Source: Vespula vulgaris (lineage: Eukaryota; Arthropoda; Insecta; Hymenoptera; Vespidae). From it: a stretch of 64,000 bases of DNA. The stretch spans positions 1,864,774 to 1,928,773 of the forward strand of contig NC_066593.1 in assembly GCF_905475345.1 (NCBI RefSeq). The letters run 5' to 3'. Position 1 is the stretch's first letter; every line of letters starts with the position of its first letter. Below the pieces are notes generated by a model, which was given only the letters and a program-made list of their open reading frames with translations, was not told the DNA's origin and did not search any database. Below, piece after piece: positions 23,512 to 34,543 of the stretch. The position numbers and the translations under genes were made by a program.

Positions 23512-23660
23512 GAAAGAAAAAGGGGGATAGAAAGACTGGTTCGTTGCGAAGACAGTGAAACTATCCTTGGCAAGAAGTACTCGTGGAACGAGAGTGAAAG
23601 AACTTTCGCTTTCCTTTGGAATTCCTTCTTCTCGCTTGGACTACTACTAGCTATGGAAAC

Positions 23661-23687
23661 GTACGTACGTACGTACGTACGTACGTA
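23661..23687. repeat. (ACGT)n self-complementary microsatellite
   Basis: Near-perfect GTAC/ACGT tetranucleotide array, continuing as degraded GTAG/GTAT units to about 23760. Every register is its own reverse complement, so it can form cruciforms. Confidence 0.95.
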
Positions 23688-26600
23688 GGTACGTAAGTAC
23701 GTATGTATCTATATAACTATCTATATATGTATGTATTTATATGTATGTACGTATGTATATATATTTATACATGCATCTGTATATACGTATGTATGATGTA
23801 TTTTGATATATGTATATTTATATATATTTATATATATATACACGTATGGATGTATGTACTGTGTATATATAGTACATACAAAGTTGATCATCGTGCGACC
23901 GCGATGACGCAAGCTGATGGTATATACTTCGATGGAAAATCTTTATTAAATGAAACTTAATATTGGCTTAGATTAAACGATTCGATCGGGAGGGATATAA
24001 AAATGAAAAATAAAAATACAAAGAAAACAAAAGAAAGAAATTGATTTTCAAAAATCATAAACATTATCCGTTCTATCATTTATTTCGTATATTTTTTATA
24101 GAATCAGGAAGTTAAATTCGAAATCTAAAGAATAGTTTGAAGCATCTCGAATTTAAGTAAATATATATATATATTTTTTTTTTTGTTTACACAGATGATA
24201 ATTAGGAAGGAATATTTGAATTTTTCTACCAAATTTTACTTTACTCTTAACAATTAATAATAAACTATCTTAATAATCAATAATAAAAGAAACACATGTA
24301 CACGTACATACATATACATATACATATACAAATTCACATTTATATGGATTTAATATTAATTGTATATTATATATATAAATATACATATATCCATATACAC
24401 AGATAGAGATAGATAGATAAAGAAGAAACTTCTCACATACACATATACATACACATAAAGAAGTTTCTTTCCCTCTTCTGTTACCCGGTGACCCACTCTG
24501 TATTGATATCCACGTGACTCATTATATCCTTACATATATACACTCATACACATACATATACATATGTGCACATGCGTATATTTGTTTTTTATGTATATAC
24601 AAACGTAAACGCACACACGAAGCTTAAGAAGGCGGATAACTAACAAAGTGTTTGCAAACTCGCCTGTCGTTTGCGAGCGATTAGAGGATCTTCCTTCTCG
24701 TTTCTCAAAGATCCTATATTGTTGAAGAAGGAAGGATTTCGTGGAAATATCTTTTCTGTAAATTTTCCATACAAAACTTCTTTCTCTCTCTCTCTCTTTC
24801 ATTTATTATCTCTCTCTCTCTCTCTGTGTCTCTCAATATTTTTCTCTCTTTTTTCTACGTGTCATGTTTCCATTAAGTTTTAACTCGTTCTTCATTGTGC
24901 TCCTAATTTTTTCTAATCACGGATCACATCATGAATTATTTGTCTAATCAATTTCTTTTTTTGTTCGATTAAAATTTCTAATAGAAACAAATTTTAACAA
25001 TTATATATTCGATTTTTATCATCATATGAAATTGGTATTCTAAATATTATAGAATAAGCTTACACACACACATATATATATATATATATACATATATGCG
25101 CGCGCGTGTGTGTTCTGTGTATATATATTTTTTTAAACGTAGTTATTTGCTCAAAACTTCTCCGTCACGATTTCATTAAAATTTCACTCGTTTTCTTGCC
25201 GTTTCTAACTTTTCTTTTTTCTCTCTCCGTCTTTTTTCTTTTTTCTTCTTCTTTTTATTTATTTATTTTTTTGATAATCGTAGTTACCTCCATTCATGAA
25301 TTATGATCTTCTTTCAACGTTTTCTTTCTCCTTTTCAATTAAAAAAAAATTTTTTTTTTCTTCAAAAGTAATTCTTTCTTTCAAACTTTGTCGTTTTTGA
25401 TTTGTTCGAAAGTTCGCTCGTTTTTAACGTTAAGAATTCTTTTTTAATGCTTTTCTTTTTTTTTTCTTTCTAATCACCAATACAGTATAATTTTAAATGT
25501 TATTATAGAAAAACATTGTAGGACTATAGTATCGATAAAACGTCGAATTATCGATCATACTTATTCATACAAGTGACGAATAAACGATCTTCGATCTTCC
25601 TGTTAGTTGACCTCTCGAGCGTCACCAAAATATAATCAAATTCAAATGATATGCCGTTTTTATTATTACGTCTGAATTAAATTTTCTTTAGAGGACGCAC
25701 GTTATAAATCTATTTTTTTTTTTTTTCGATAAAAACAGCATGGAAAATGAAAACAGTAAAATGGTAATAAGATAATGACTTGGTCGAAACAAATTTATGA
25801 GATTATTAATTATTGGAAAAAAAGCAAAAACAAAAAAGAAAAAAAAAGAAAGAACCAGAATGATTTAGAAAAATTTCTAATCGCTTGAAATCGAATAGAT
25901 GAAAAAGTTGACAAAGTAGCGCCAATTTCAATGATCGAATCGACCTTTTTTTTTTTTTAGGTCGCATGGCGTTAAAATTATCCCACGGATTGAATGAGTG
26001 TTAGAGAAAAAAGAAGAAAAACAAAAAAAAAAAAAAAGAAAGAAAAAAAGAAAGAGATTTTATGACACATTAATCAATCCTCTCGATCATTTTTCAAAAT
26101 TCTTATCGATTCATGTTTTTTTATTATATACTCGAAAGAAAATAATTGATCGATCGATTCGACGAATCGAACGAGAAAAAAATCTTGTTTGAGTTGTCAA
26201 AAGTATCGCGTCAACATACGTACACGTACATAACGTAGTAATCTATGTTTTTTCCCGCATAATAATAAATTACGATTCAATTCGCATTTCGTTATACGCA
26301 TGACCGAGTTTTTCACTTAAACGTTTGGCGTTTCAAATTGCTTAGAAATCAAATTATAAAGACTGACACCTAGTCTTATCTATCACGTAGATTTGGTAAT
26401 ATAAGTCAAGTGTAATTAAATGTGACAAGTGTTATACTTAAATGCACATACACAGATATATATATGTATGTATGTATGTACGTATGTATGTATATATGTA
26501 TAATTATATATCTAAATATGTGTATGAATGAATGTATGTATATATATATACAGAGAGAGACAACACACGATCTTTCGTAATAAAGTAGCGATCGTTTCGC

Positions 26601-27300
26601 TTAAATCGTTAGAATCTCTAGACCATTAGAAAGTGTCGTTTGTAGTGGAACTAAATATGTGAGATATTGACCGATTATTATCATTTTCCTTTTCCTTTTT
26701 CATCCATATTTTTTCCTTTCTATCGATTCGATTCGATCCTCAAAGTGCAACGATATTATATACTAATTTAATATAATATTATACATTATATACGATTAAT
26801 AATATACGATAATTTTCATATATTACATAACTATTAATATTTTAATATTAATATATCAATAATATTTAATTATATAGTTTAATAAAAAGTTTTTTTTTAT
26901 ATTACATCGATATTATACACACACACACACTCACACACACATATATATATATACATATATATATAAATAAAATTTTTTATATACATTCGATATTAATATA
27001 CGTAACTATTAAAAATATTAATTATATAAATAATAATATATAAAATAATCGATAATATGTAATTGACGATAGTTTAATAAAAAGTTCTTTTTTATATACA
27101 TTCGATATTAATATATATAAATATTAAAAGTGGTATATTAAATATGTATAATTCACTATTATTCACTCTATAGAAATATTCAAGTATCGATCGTTACTGG
27201 ATCGATCGAGAAACGATTCAAAAGTGAAAATGAAAAATTAAAGAGGAAGATAAAGTTGAAGGTGAAGAGTTTTCTCTTCTCTCTGATTTCAGGACTTCCC

Positions 27301-27303
<3 letters not shown>

Positions 27304-27365
<62 letters not shown>

Positions 27366-27366
27366 A
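27304..27366. repeat. (CT)n microsatellite
   Basis: CT run with two CCC interruptions. Confidence 0.95.
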
Positions 27367-27969
27367 TTCTTTTCTTTCCTCCACCTCCACTACCATCTCC
27401 ACTTCCAACTGAATAAATCCCTACCTCACCTTCTTTCCTCACCGAACTCACGGATTTCTCTTTCGTCGACAATCTGATTTCTCTACGCTACCGAGAGGAC
27501 GCAAGAAACTTTGTTCGTGGGCGAACAGGATGTCACCATCTCCTTCCTTATTTTCTTATCACGATTAATAAGATCGATGATCGTTCCAAACGACTACTAT
27601 ACCGTTACGACTACTATCTCACAACATTTCGTACAAAAAGAAATAAAAGATAAAAAAAAAGAAAAAAAAAAAGAAAGAAAGAAAGAGAAAGACAGTAAAA
27701 CAATTTACGACGACGAACCTTCTTTTTAAACGAATAAAATTATTATACTGGATTATCGATCGATAAGTTCTCGAAACAAAAAAAAAAACGGATCGAATAG
27801 AAAGAAAGTTTTTGTCTTAGTGTCTTTTGCAAATCGATCGATTTTATTTCTCTTGCACGGAGGAAACTTTTTAAGTAATCTTCTCTCTTTTCTTTTCCTT
27901 TTTTTTATTTTTCTTTTACTTTTCTTTTCTTTTCTTTTCTTTTCTTTTTGTTTCCTCTTTTTTTCTCAT

Positions 27970-28392
27970 CAATTGTAAAATCACAAGCGAAATTCAATCA
28001 ATCATAGCTTTAAATAAGTAGAGTTTCAAAATTACAAATAATTTTAATTTCTTATCGCTTATCAAACTTTTGTATTTATATATGTCTATACACATACTTT
28101 GTTCTCTTTTCTTTTCCACAAATTATAAAATTACAAGCGAAATTCAATCAATCATAGCTTTAAATAAGTAGAGTTTCGAAATTACAAATTATTTTAATTT
28201 CTTATCGCTTATCAAACTTTTGTATTTATATATGTCTATACATATACTTGTTCTCTTTTCTTTTCCACAAATTATAAAATTACAAGCGAAATTCAATCAA
28301 TCATAGCTTTAAATAAGTAGAGTTTCGAAATTACAAATTATTTTAATTTCTTATCGCTTATTAAACTTTTGTATTTATATATGTCTATAATA
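27970..28392. repeat. Minisatellite, about three copies of a ~150-bp unit
   Basis: The segment ACAAGCGAAATTCAATCAAT recurs at 27983, 28133 and 28282, giving periods of 150 and 149 bp. The whole unit repeats, including CTTATCGCTTATCAAAC and the TTTATATATGTCTATA end. Copies 2 and 3 are almost identical and copy 1 differs slightly, suggesting recent tandem duplication. Confidence 0.95.
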
Positions 28393-28428
28393 TATATTAT
28401 CAAGTATACGAAAAATATATATACATAC

Positions 28429-28470
<42 letters not shown>

Positions 28471-28732
28471 CAAAATTTCATATTAAACAAATCGATATGA
28501 TCGTCGTTATTAATAATAAACATTATAATAATAAATTAAAGTATATTAGAGATATTATACGATAGAATTTACTGTATCACTGTCTCACTGTCTCACCGTC
28601 TGTTTGTCTGTCTGCCAGTCTGTCTGCCTGTCTGTTGCATTTGTATGTCTGTGTAAAGGCAAAATGAGATTGTTGTCGTTGCGAGTTTGCGAGCGAGTGA
28701 AAGTTGTTGCACTGGCTACTTTCCCCAAGAGG

Positions 28733-28782
28733 GAACGAACGAACGAATGAACGACCGAACGAACGAACGAACGAACGAACGA
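28733..28782. repeat. (GAAC)n microsatellite
   Basis: About twelve GAAC units with one GAAT and one GACC, embedded in a GC-richer island. Confidence 0.95.
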
Positions 28783-28966
28783 TCGCTCAGCTGGCTTCCG
28801 GACCGCGAACTCGCATAAATGCCAGAGATCCACGGCTTGGATCCGATCTATGTATCTATCTATCTATCTATCTATTTATCTATCTCTTTTCTCCCACTTT
28901 ATCCTTCTTTACACATCCCTCACAATCACCACGCATGCTCTTTCAAAAAATGCAGGAGATAATTTG

Positions 28967-28972
28967 ATATTA

Positions 28973-29015
<43 letters not shown>
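28967..29015. repeat. (ATT)n microsatellite
   Basis: About sixteen TTA units. Confidence 0.95.
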
Positions 29016-29016
<1 letters not shown>

Positions 29017-29165
29017 TGATGTAATTATTTATTTATTTAATTACTTATGTATTTTCGTTTGTTAGTCTTTTTTTTTTAATTTTTTGTAAGCTCCATAATT
29101 CTTTAAACTTCTTAATTAAGGTACAAGGAAATTAATTTTTTTAACAGAGAGAGAAAGAGATTATA

Positions 29166-29179
29166 TATTTACGTAAATA
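29166..29179. promoter_or_regulatory. Palindromic PAR-bZIP/Vrille-type site
   Basis: TATTTACGTAAATA is a perfect 14-bp palindrome containing TTACGTAA, the core bound by Pdp1 and Vrille (V/P box). Inside intron 1 it could mediate autoregulation. One or a few TTACGTAA octamers are expected by chance in 64 kb of this composition, so this is suggestive only. Confidence 0.3.
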
Positions 29180-29564
29180 GTTAAAATTATTTATTCATAG
29201 AATTGTATACCCATACATAAGGTACGTATAAGTATTATTTCTCAAGACTTTCTAGTTTCTCACTTTCTATTCGAGATAACGAAACTTCTACACGTATCTT
29301 ATCATCTTTTTCAAATCTCGCGTTCGTGCAAGCACGTTCGCGGCTTCGATTGTATATTTGGGTTATAATGTTGTACGATTTTCTTGTTTGTTTGTTTTGT
29401 TTACTTTTTTTTAGATAGGTATGGTATAATATGTAATAATGATATCAATAAATTTTGCGTATATATATATATATATATTTTAGTGATGATCGATTTGATA
29501 GTAAGTAATGAAATAAAAAAATGAGTTGTATATTTGTTAATGACACTATAATTGTATAATTACA

Positions 29565-29598
<34 letters not shown>

Positions 29599-29920
29599 CA
29601 ACGAGAGATCCTGTAATTATAACTATAACACTGAATTGCGATACAGATATTTTTGTTAATTTTCTTTATCTCATCAATCAATACGTATCGTATTTCATTC
29701 AGAATATATTTCTTATTTACAATAAAAAAAAATCTACAAATAATAAAGAATAAAATTCGAAGTAATCTAGACAATGAATTCGAATCTAGACAATGAAAAT
29801 ATTATAGATATTAATCTGCAATAATCAAAATCAAGGTGATCGAAGACAGAGATAGATAATGATAACATTGCATAAATATAAAAAGATTAAAATCGAAGTG
29901 AAGAAAAAGAAGAAAAAAAG

Positions 29921-29970
<50 letters not shown>

Positions 29971-30186
29971 ATAAAAATATTAAGAATAAAAATGTAAGAG
30001 TCTAATTCGATTGAAAAATAAACGAGTAATGAGAACATTAATCGAAATAAAAAAAAAAGATCACATTCGAAAAGAGTGACAGAAATAGTGAATGAAAATA
30101 TCGTAAAGATGTTAGAACCAAATAGAAAGAAATATACAGATAACGAGAATATCGTGTACTCGTAAAAATGAAATAAAAACAGAGAG

Positions 30187-30228
30187 ATACAGATACAGAT
30201 ACAGATACAGATACAGAGAGAGAGAGAG
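30187..30228. repeat. (ATACAG)n microsatellite
   Basis: Five hexanucleotide units followed by (GA)n. Confidence 0.9.
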
Positions 30229-30346
30229 AAAGAGAGAGGAAGAGAGAGATGAAGAATTGGTCAGAATAAGAAACCGGAAGTGAATAGAAGACACGTGCTA
30301 CCATAGTGAATAAGAAGAGTGAAGAGAGAAGAGGAAGGCGGTGCCC

Positions 30347-30484
30347 TCACGAGGCTTGCAATTTTCCTGAAAATTGCGTGTCCGCCCGCGGGAAATGATC
30401 TGTAAAATTATGGTCGCCGGTTGCTTCCTGACCGCACGACAACGACGGAGACTCTCCTTGGCTTGCTTTGCGTGTTATTTTCAT
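30347..30484 (-). other. 45-codon open frame in a GC-rich intronic island
   Basis: A minus-strand ATG at 30484 opens 45 codons (MKITRKASQGESPSLSCGQE...GKLQAS) to a TGA at 30349-30347. The sequence has mixed composition and contains a 20-nt hairpin (30358-30377). I do not recognise the peptide. In a GC-richer island stops are rarer in all frames (the plus strand is open too), so this may be a regulatory island and not a coding exon. The frame has no phase-1 donor of consensus quality. Confidence 0.2.
30358..30377. repeat. Perfect 9-bp inverted repeat with 2-nt spacer
   Basis: GCAATTTTC and GAAAATTGC flank CT. It sits in the conserved-looking island at 30320-30480. Confidence 0.9.
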
Positions 30485-32602
30485 TTGTATTCGTCTTTGT
30501 GTACTATAATATATATATATATATGTACATATACATATATATGTATATATATATTTGTGTTCGTGTATGTGTGTGTACGTGCGTGTATACGTAGGTACGA
30601 ATGCGAGCGAGACCCTTCGAATTCTTCCTCCTTTTCCTCCCCTCCCCCTCCCCCCTCCACCCCCTCCTCCTCCTCATCGATCTTGGCTACTAACACCGAG
30701 CTACGATCGAACTTTCTCTTTGATCTATCGATCCTTCGGTTCTATAATAAATATCTGAATGTTTCTTTATTCTTATACGATTATTTTTCGATCTACAGAT
30801 TTTTATCATTATCGTTGTTGTTGTTGTTGTTGGTTATTTTGAATCAATTGTGATTTTGTATGTTTGTATTTAATTTAGTTTAGTCATTCGATCGATCCTT
30901 TTCTTGATATTGGTTTTAATTTTAATTTTTATATTTCTCTATTGCATTATTATTATTTGTTATTTAATGTTAAATGTTAAATCGTATATAGTGCTATACC
31001 TGTATCAGTAGAATATATTATTTTGATATGTAATATGATATTGCGTTTGTTAAGAAAAAGAAGAAAGAAAGTAAAGAAAAGGAAGATAAAGATTAACGAT
31101 CAATACGCAAGACAAACAAATTTTCTATTCGATATTCTTACGAAGATAATTCGACGTTCACTTTTCTAATATCAATTAATTATAATAAATGTAATAAAAT
31201 AATAGAAATTCTTGTTTCCCTCGCATTCTCGCGAGTTTTTAAATATATCTCGAAACTTTGTCCGCAAAATTTGTTTTCCGCCATAAGAAAATAATATTAA
31301 GAGTAAAAAAAAAAGAAGAAGAAGAAGAAGGGAAAAAAAACGATAGGAAACAAAATTAGTTTTCCCTGAAATAGACGAAAGGTTTCCTTTGTCGATTCTA
31401 TTCAGAACGAAATGCGGTCAAGCGCATTGTCATAGGTCAGTTTAAACGTCGACTTTCGCCTGATCGTCTCTCTCTTCTTACAACTCGTTACATAACAATT
31501 ACGTCGTCACGAAGACGACGACAACAACAACGACAACAACGACAACCACGTTGACAGATCCATTCTAATATCTCGACAATTCGATTTTGTTGAGACAACG
31601 AAAAATATTAATTTCTTTACGATTCACGATCACTGTATTTATAAAGATACATGCACGTTCGATTTTTTACGATTTTTTACTTCAAATACGTACGCAGATA
31701 CGTATATACGATCAAGGACGAATCTTGATCGAGAGATCGATCGATCTTTACGAGTAAAGTTTCATATTATAAACAGAATACAAAATTTTTGCCCGATAAT
31801 TTTGAAGTTCTTTCAAATTTGCAAATTTCTTGATTTAATAATTTTTTTTTTTTTTTTTTTCGATACTACGTACTTTTGTCCCAACAATTTATATCCTGTA
31901 TATATACGGAGAAAAATGAAAGTGAAAACAAAAATTATATCGATCATTTCGAAAGATGAATTCCCCGACAGATTTATTAAACTAATTTCTATATTTCCTC
32001 GAGACAAGAAAATTATAAAAATATTACGAAACTTTTGTCCTACGGGAAAGAAAGTTTTTTCTGACCTGTATACATCCTATATGTGATCTTATACGTATAT
32101 GTAAAAAGAAAAAAAAAAAAAAAAACAAAAAAGAGAAATTAAAAAATCCCTCGAGGAAAGAGATTTCGATTCGACTGAGAATCTCATCAAAGGGAAAGTC
32201 AAAGATGACGTTGAGAAGATTGTAACTATGTGAATTCTTTCTCGTTCCCGGATATACATACGTCGTGTCGGTACTACAAAGTCGTGAAAAATATAATCAA
32301 CTATGTGTGTCTCATACACACACACATATATATTTATATTGATGTATAGCTAGATATATACCTACGCGTTACGTGATGGCAGGCAGACTCTCGTGAAGAA
32401 TGTCTACGATGAAACGAGAGTTGCGTCGGTAATTGTAGTAACTACATACAACACCGCTATCGTGTGTTTGTGTTGAATGTAACGGTTAGGATTACCTAAA
32501 AGGATTGCGAAGTATTACGTCGTCTACCGACGACTGCTTGTTACATTGCCAAGGACGAGTCGAGATTCTGCCATCTATCGAAGGACACGGATCAATACTT
32601 AC

Positions 32603-32671
32603 TATACAACAATTAAACAGTTCACACGATTTTTCATTTTTCATCGATTCTACGTATTCGTTGTAATCCAT
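32603..32671 (-). other. Possible exon: 23-codon frame before a GTAAGT donor
   Basis: A minus-strand ATG at 32671 opens MDYNEYVESMKNEKSCELFN followed by CCI, and then a perfect GTAAGT (32602-32597). The phase is 0, which does not fit exon 2 but would fit a splice directly to exon 3. It could also be a non-coding leader exon. The peptide is not recognised and there is no family support. Confidence 0.2.
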
Positions 32672-33548
32672 CGTATCGATTGGCAACGTTGAAATTTTTA
32701 TAATTCAATTCATTTTTTTTATAATTCAATTTATTTACGTTTTCGTTACGTTTTATTATTTTTTTTTTCCTTTCTTTTTTCTTTTGGTCGATACGTATAG
32801 ATCTATCTTCTGATTAGTTTCTTAAAAAAAAATTTTTTGTGTTTTGTAATAATTATAATTTTTGTTTTTGTTAAGTTGATCTCGTCATTCGTGATACGTT
32901 CATATCGATAAATTGATATTTATAAAGATTGTTATTGATTTGTGGAAATATACAAATTTGTGTGTGTGTGTACATAAATCAAAAGAAAAGAGAATTGGAC
33001 ATAACGAACAAATATAAACAATTAGGAATTGACAATCGTTAATAATAGCTTTAACGAACAACTTTAAAAAGCAATGTTCTCAAGAAATTTTTTGTAACGA
33101 CACAAACGAATTACTTTTGAAGGAAAATAAGTTCAAGACAAAAAATAAATGAAAAAATAGGAGAAAAAGAGAAAACGAAAGTACATTTTTAAACGAATAA
33201 TTGAAAGTGAAATATTATTACTGAAAAAAGATTATTACAAAAGAGAACGTAAAGCGTATGTAATGTAAAAGAAGGAATAATACATATACACGTGACTTGG
33301 ACTGTAATCTTCTTCTTTCTTTTTTTTTTTTTAATAATCATCCTAATATCATATATCAAATATATTAAATATCATATATGCACATATAGAATACATAGGA
33401 TTTATAAACTAAAAGAAAAGAAAATCAAATTGTGAGAACGATTAGAATGAATAGCTAAGGTATTCCAGGATGTTTTCTACTAATTCAATTTGCGATAGGA
33501 TAAAATCGGATCAAGAGAATAGAGAAAGGAGTTCGGTCGGTTGGTGGG

Positions 33549-33551
33549 TGC

Positions 33552-33605
<54 letters not shown>

Positions 33606-33606
33606 A
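33549..33606. repeat. (CTAT)n microsatellite
   Basis: About fourteen CTAT units. Confidence 0.95.
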
Positions 33607-33728
33607 GTAAGTCACGCGAGTGTGTGTTGAAGCTACTTACTCGAGTTCGTAAGCTTTGGGTGAGACCACGCGGAAGCATGTAGCATACACACGTGTGTGT
33701 ATGTGTATATATATATACATATAATGTA

Positions 33729-33764
<36 letters not shown>

Positions 33765-33840
33765 TATGTATGAGAGTGAGCAAGAACTCGAACGCGTTTT
33801 CCCTCTCCGTCGATCCTTTCTCTCGTTTTCTCTTCGTCTA

Positions 33841-33875
<35 letters not shown>

Positions 33876-34479
33876 TTCACCCTTTTCCTCTTCCTCTATC
33901 CTTCTCCCTCACACTCTCGTCCTTGCACTCTCTCTTTTTCTTACAAACGAGTGAAAGAGGATTGGAAAGACAGAGAGAGAAAGAGAAAGAGAGAGGGAGA
34001 GGGAGAGTGAAGGAGGATACAAGGACGAGTGAGAGTGAGTGAACAAGAGAGAGAGAGAGAGAGAGAGAAACAACTTGTGGCTTCTCCTTCCTACTCCTCC
34101 TACTCCACTTCCACCTCCTCCTCCTCCTCCTCCTCCTCCTCCTCCTCCTTCAACTCTTCCTCCTCCTACTCCTTTACAACGAGAGACAGAGAGTGGTTCG
34201 CAAAGAAGAACAAATTCCCATGTCGACTTGCTTGAGACGAGCATCGTCGGTGCGGAAAGAGAAGTAAAAAAAAAGGAAAAGAAAGAGAAAGAATGGAAAA
34301 AAAAAGAAAAAACATGGAAAGGGGAAAAAAAATGTCATATTACGAGTCTCCTTCCCACGGACGCAGTCAAGTTGCTAGCAGTCAAGCGAAAGTGAGAACA
34401 TAGCGTAATTCTTCTCTATCTATCTGTTTATATATATATATATATGTAGCTGTATATATACCTTTATATATATGTGTGT

Positions 34480-34492
<13 letters not shown>

Positions 34493-34541
<49 letters not shown>
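34493..34541. repeat. (TA)n microsatellite
   Basis: About twenty-three TA units. Confidence 0.95.

Positions 34542-34543
<2 letters not shown>

Larger units (their letters stand above)
21871..27960 (-). other. Pdp1 intron 1, segment 21.9-28 kb
   Basis: Mostly AT-rich sequence and repeats: (GTAT)n at 22078-22110, (TA)n at 22301-22341, (GA)n at 22809-22853, TA/TG/TGTA at 23108-23153, (GAAA)n at 23466-23511, (ACGT)n at 23661-23687, (CT)n at 27304-27366. More complex patches lie at 22480-22740, 23530-23650 and 24600-24760. A CACGTG E-box occurs at 24511-24516. A donor-like GTAAGTG on the Pdp1 strand lies near 23031. No coding exon is supported. Confidence 0.75.
28393..32340 (-). other. Pdp1 intron 1, segment 28.4-32.3 kb
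   Basis: Simple repeats alternate with complex islands at 28680-28850 and 30320-30480. Repeats include (ATAC/TA)n at 28420-28468, (GAAC)n at 28733-28782, (CTAT)n at 28846-28884, (ATT)n at 28967-29015, (GT)n at 29565-29597, (GA)n/(GACA)n at 29921-29969 and (ATACAG)n at 30187-30218. A 14-bp palindromic TATTTACGTAAATA site lies at 29166-29179, and a CACGTG E-box at 30292-30297. Confidence 0.75.

Noticed and set aside
27218..27472. Arg/Glu-rich frame with Gly/Ser patch on the minus strand
   Set aside because: Mostly alternating Arg-Glu from (GA)n, starting at a TTG, with no ATG before the donor-like GTGAG sites.
27970..28392. CRISPR-like tandem spacing of repeats
   Set aside because: The units repeat along their whole ~150-bp length with no unique spacers, and the DNA is eukaryotic; this is a minisatellite.
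31802..32086. 94-codon plus-strand frame with mixed composition
   Set aside because: Contains a poly-Phe run from poly(T), lies antisense in the Pdp1 intron, and matches no family I know. Chance frame is more likely.
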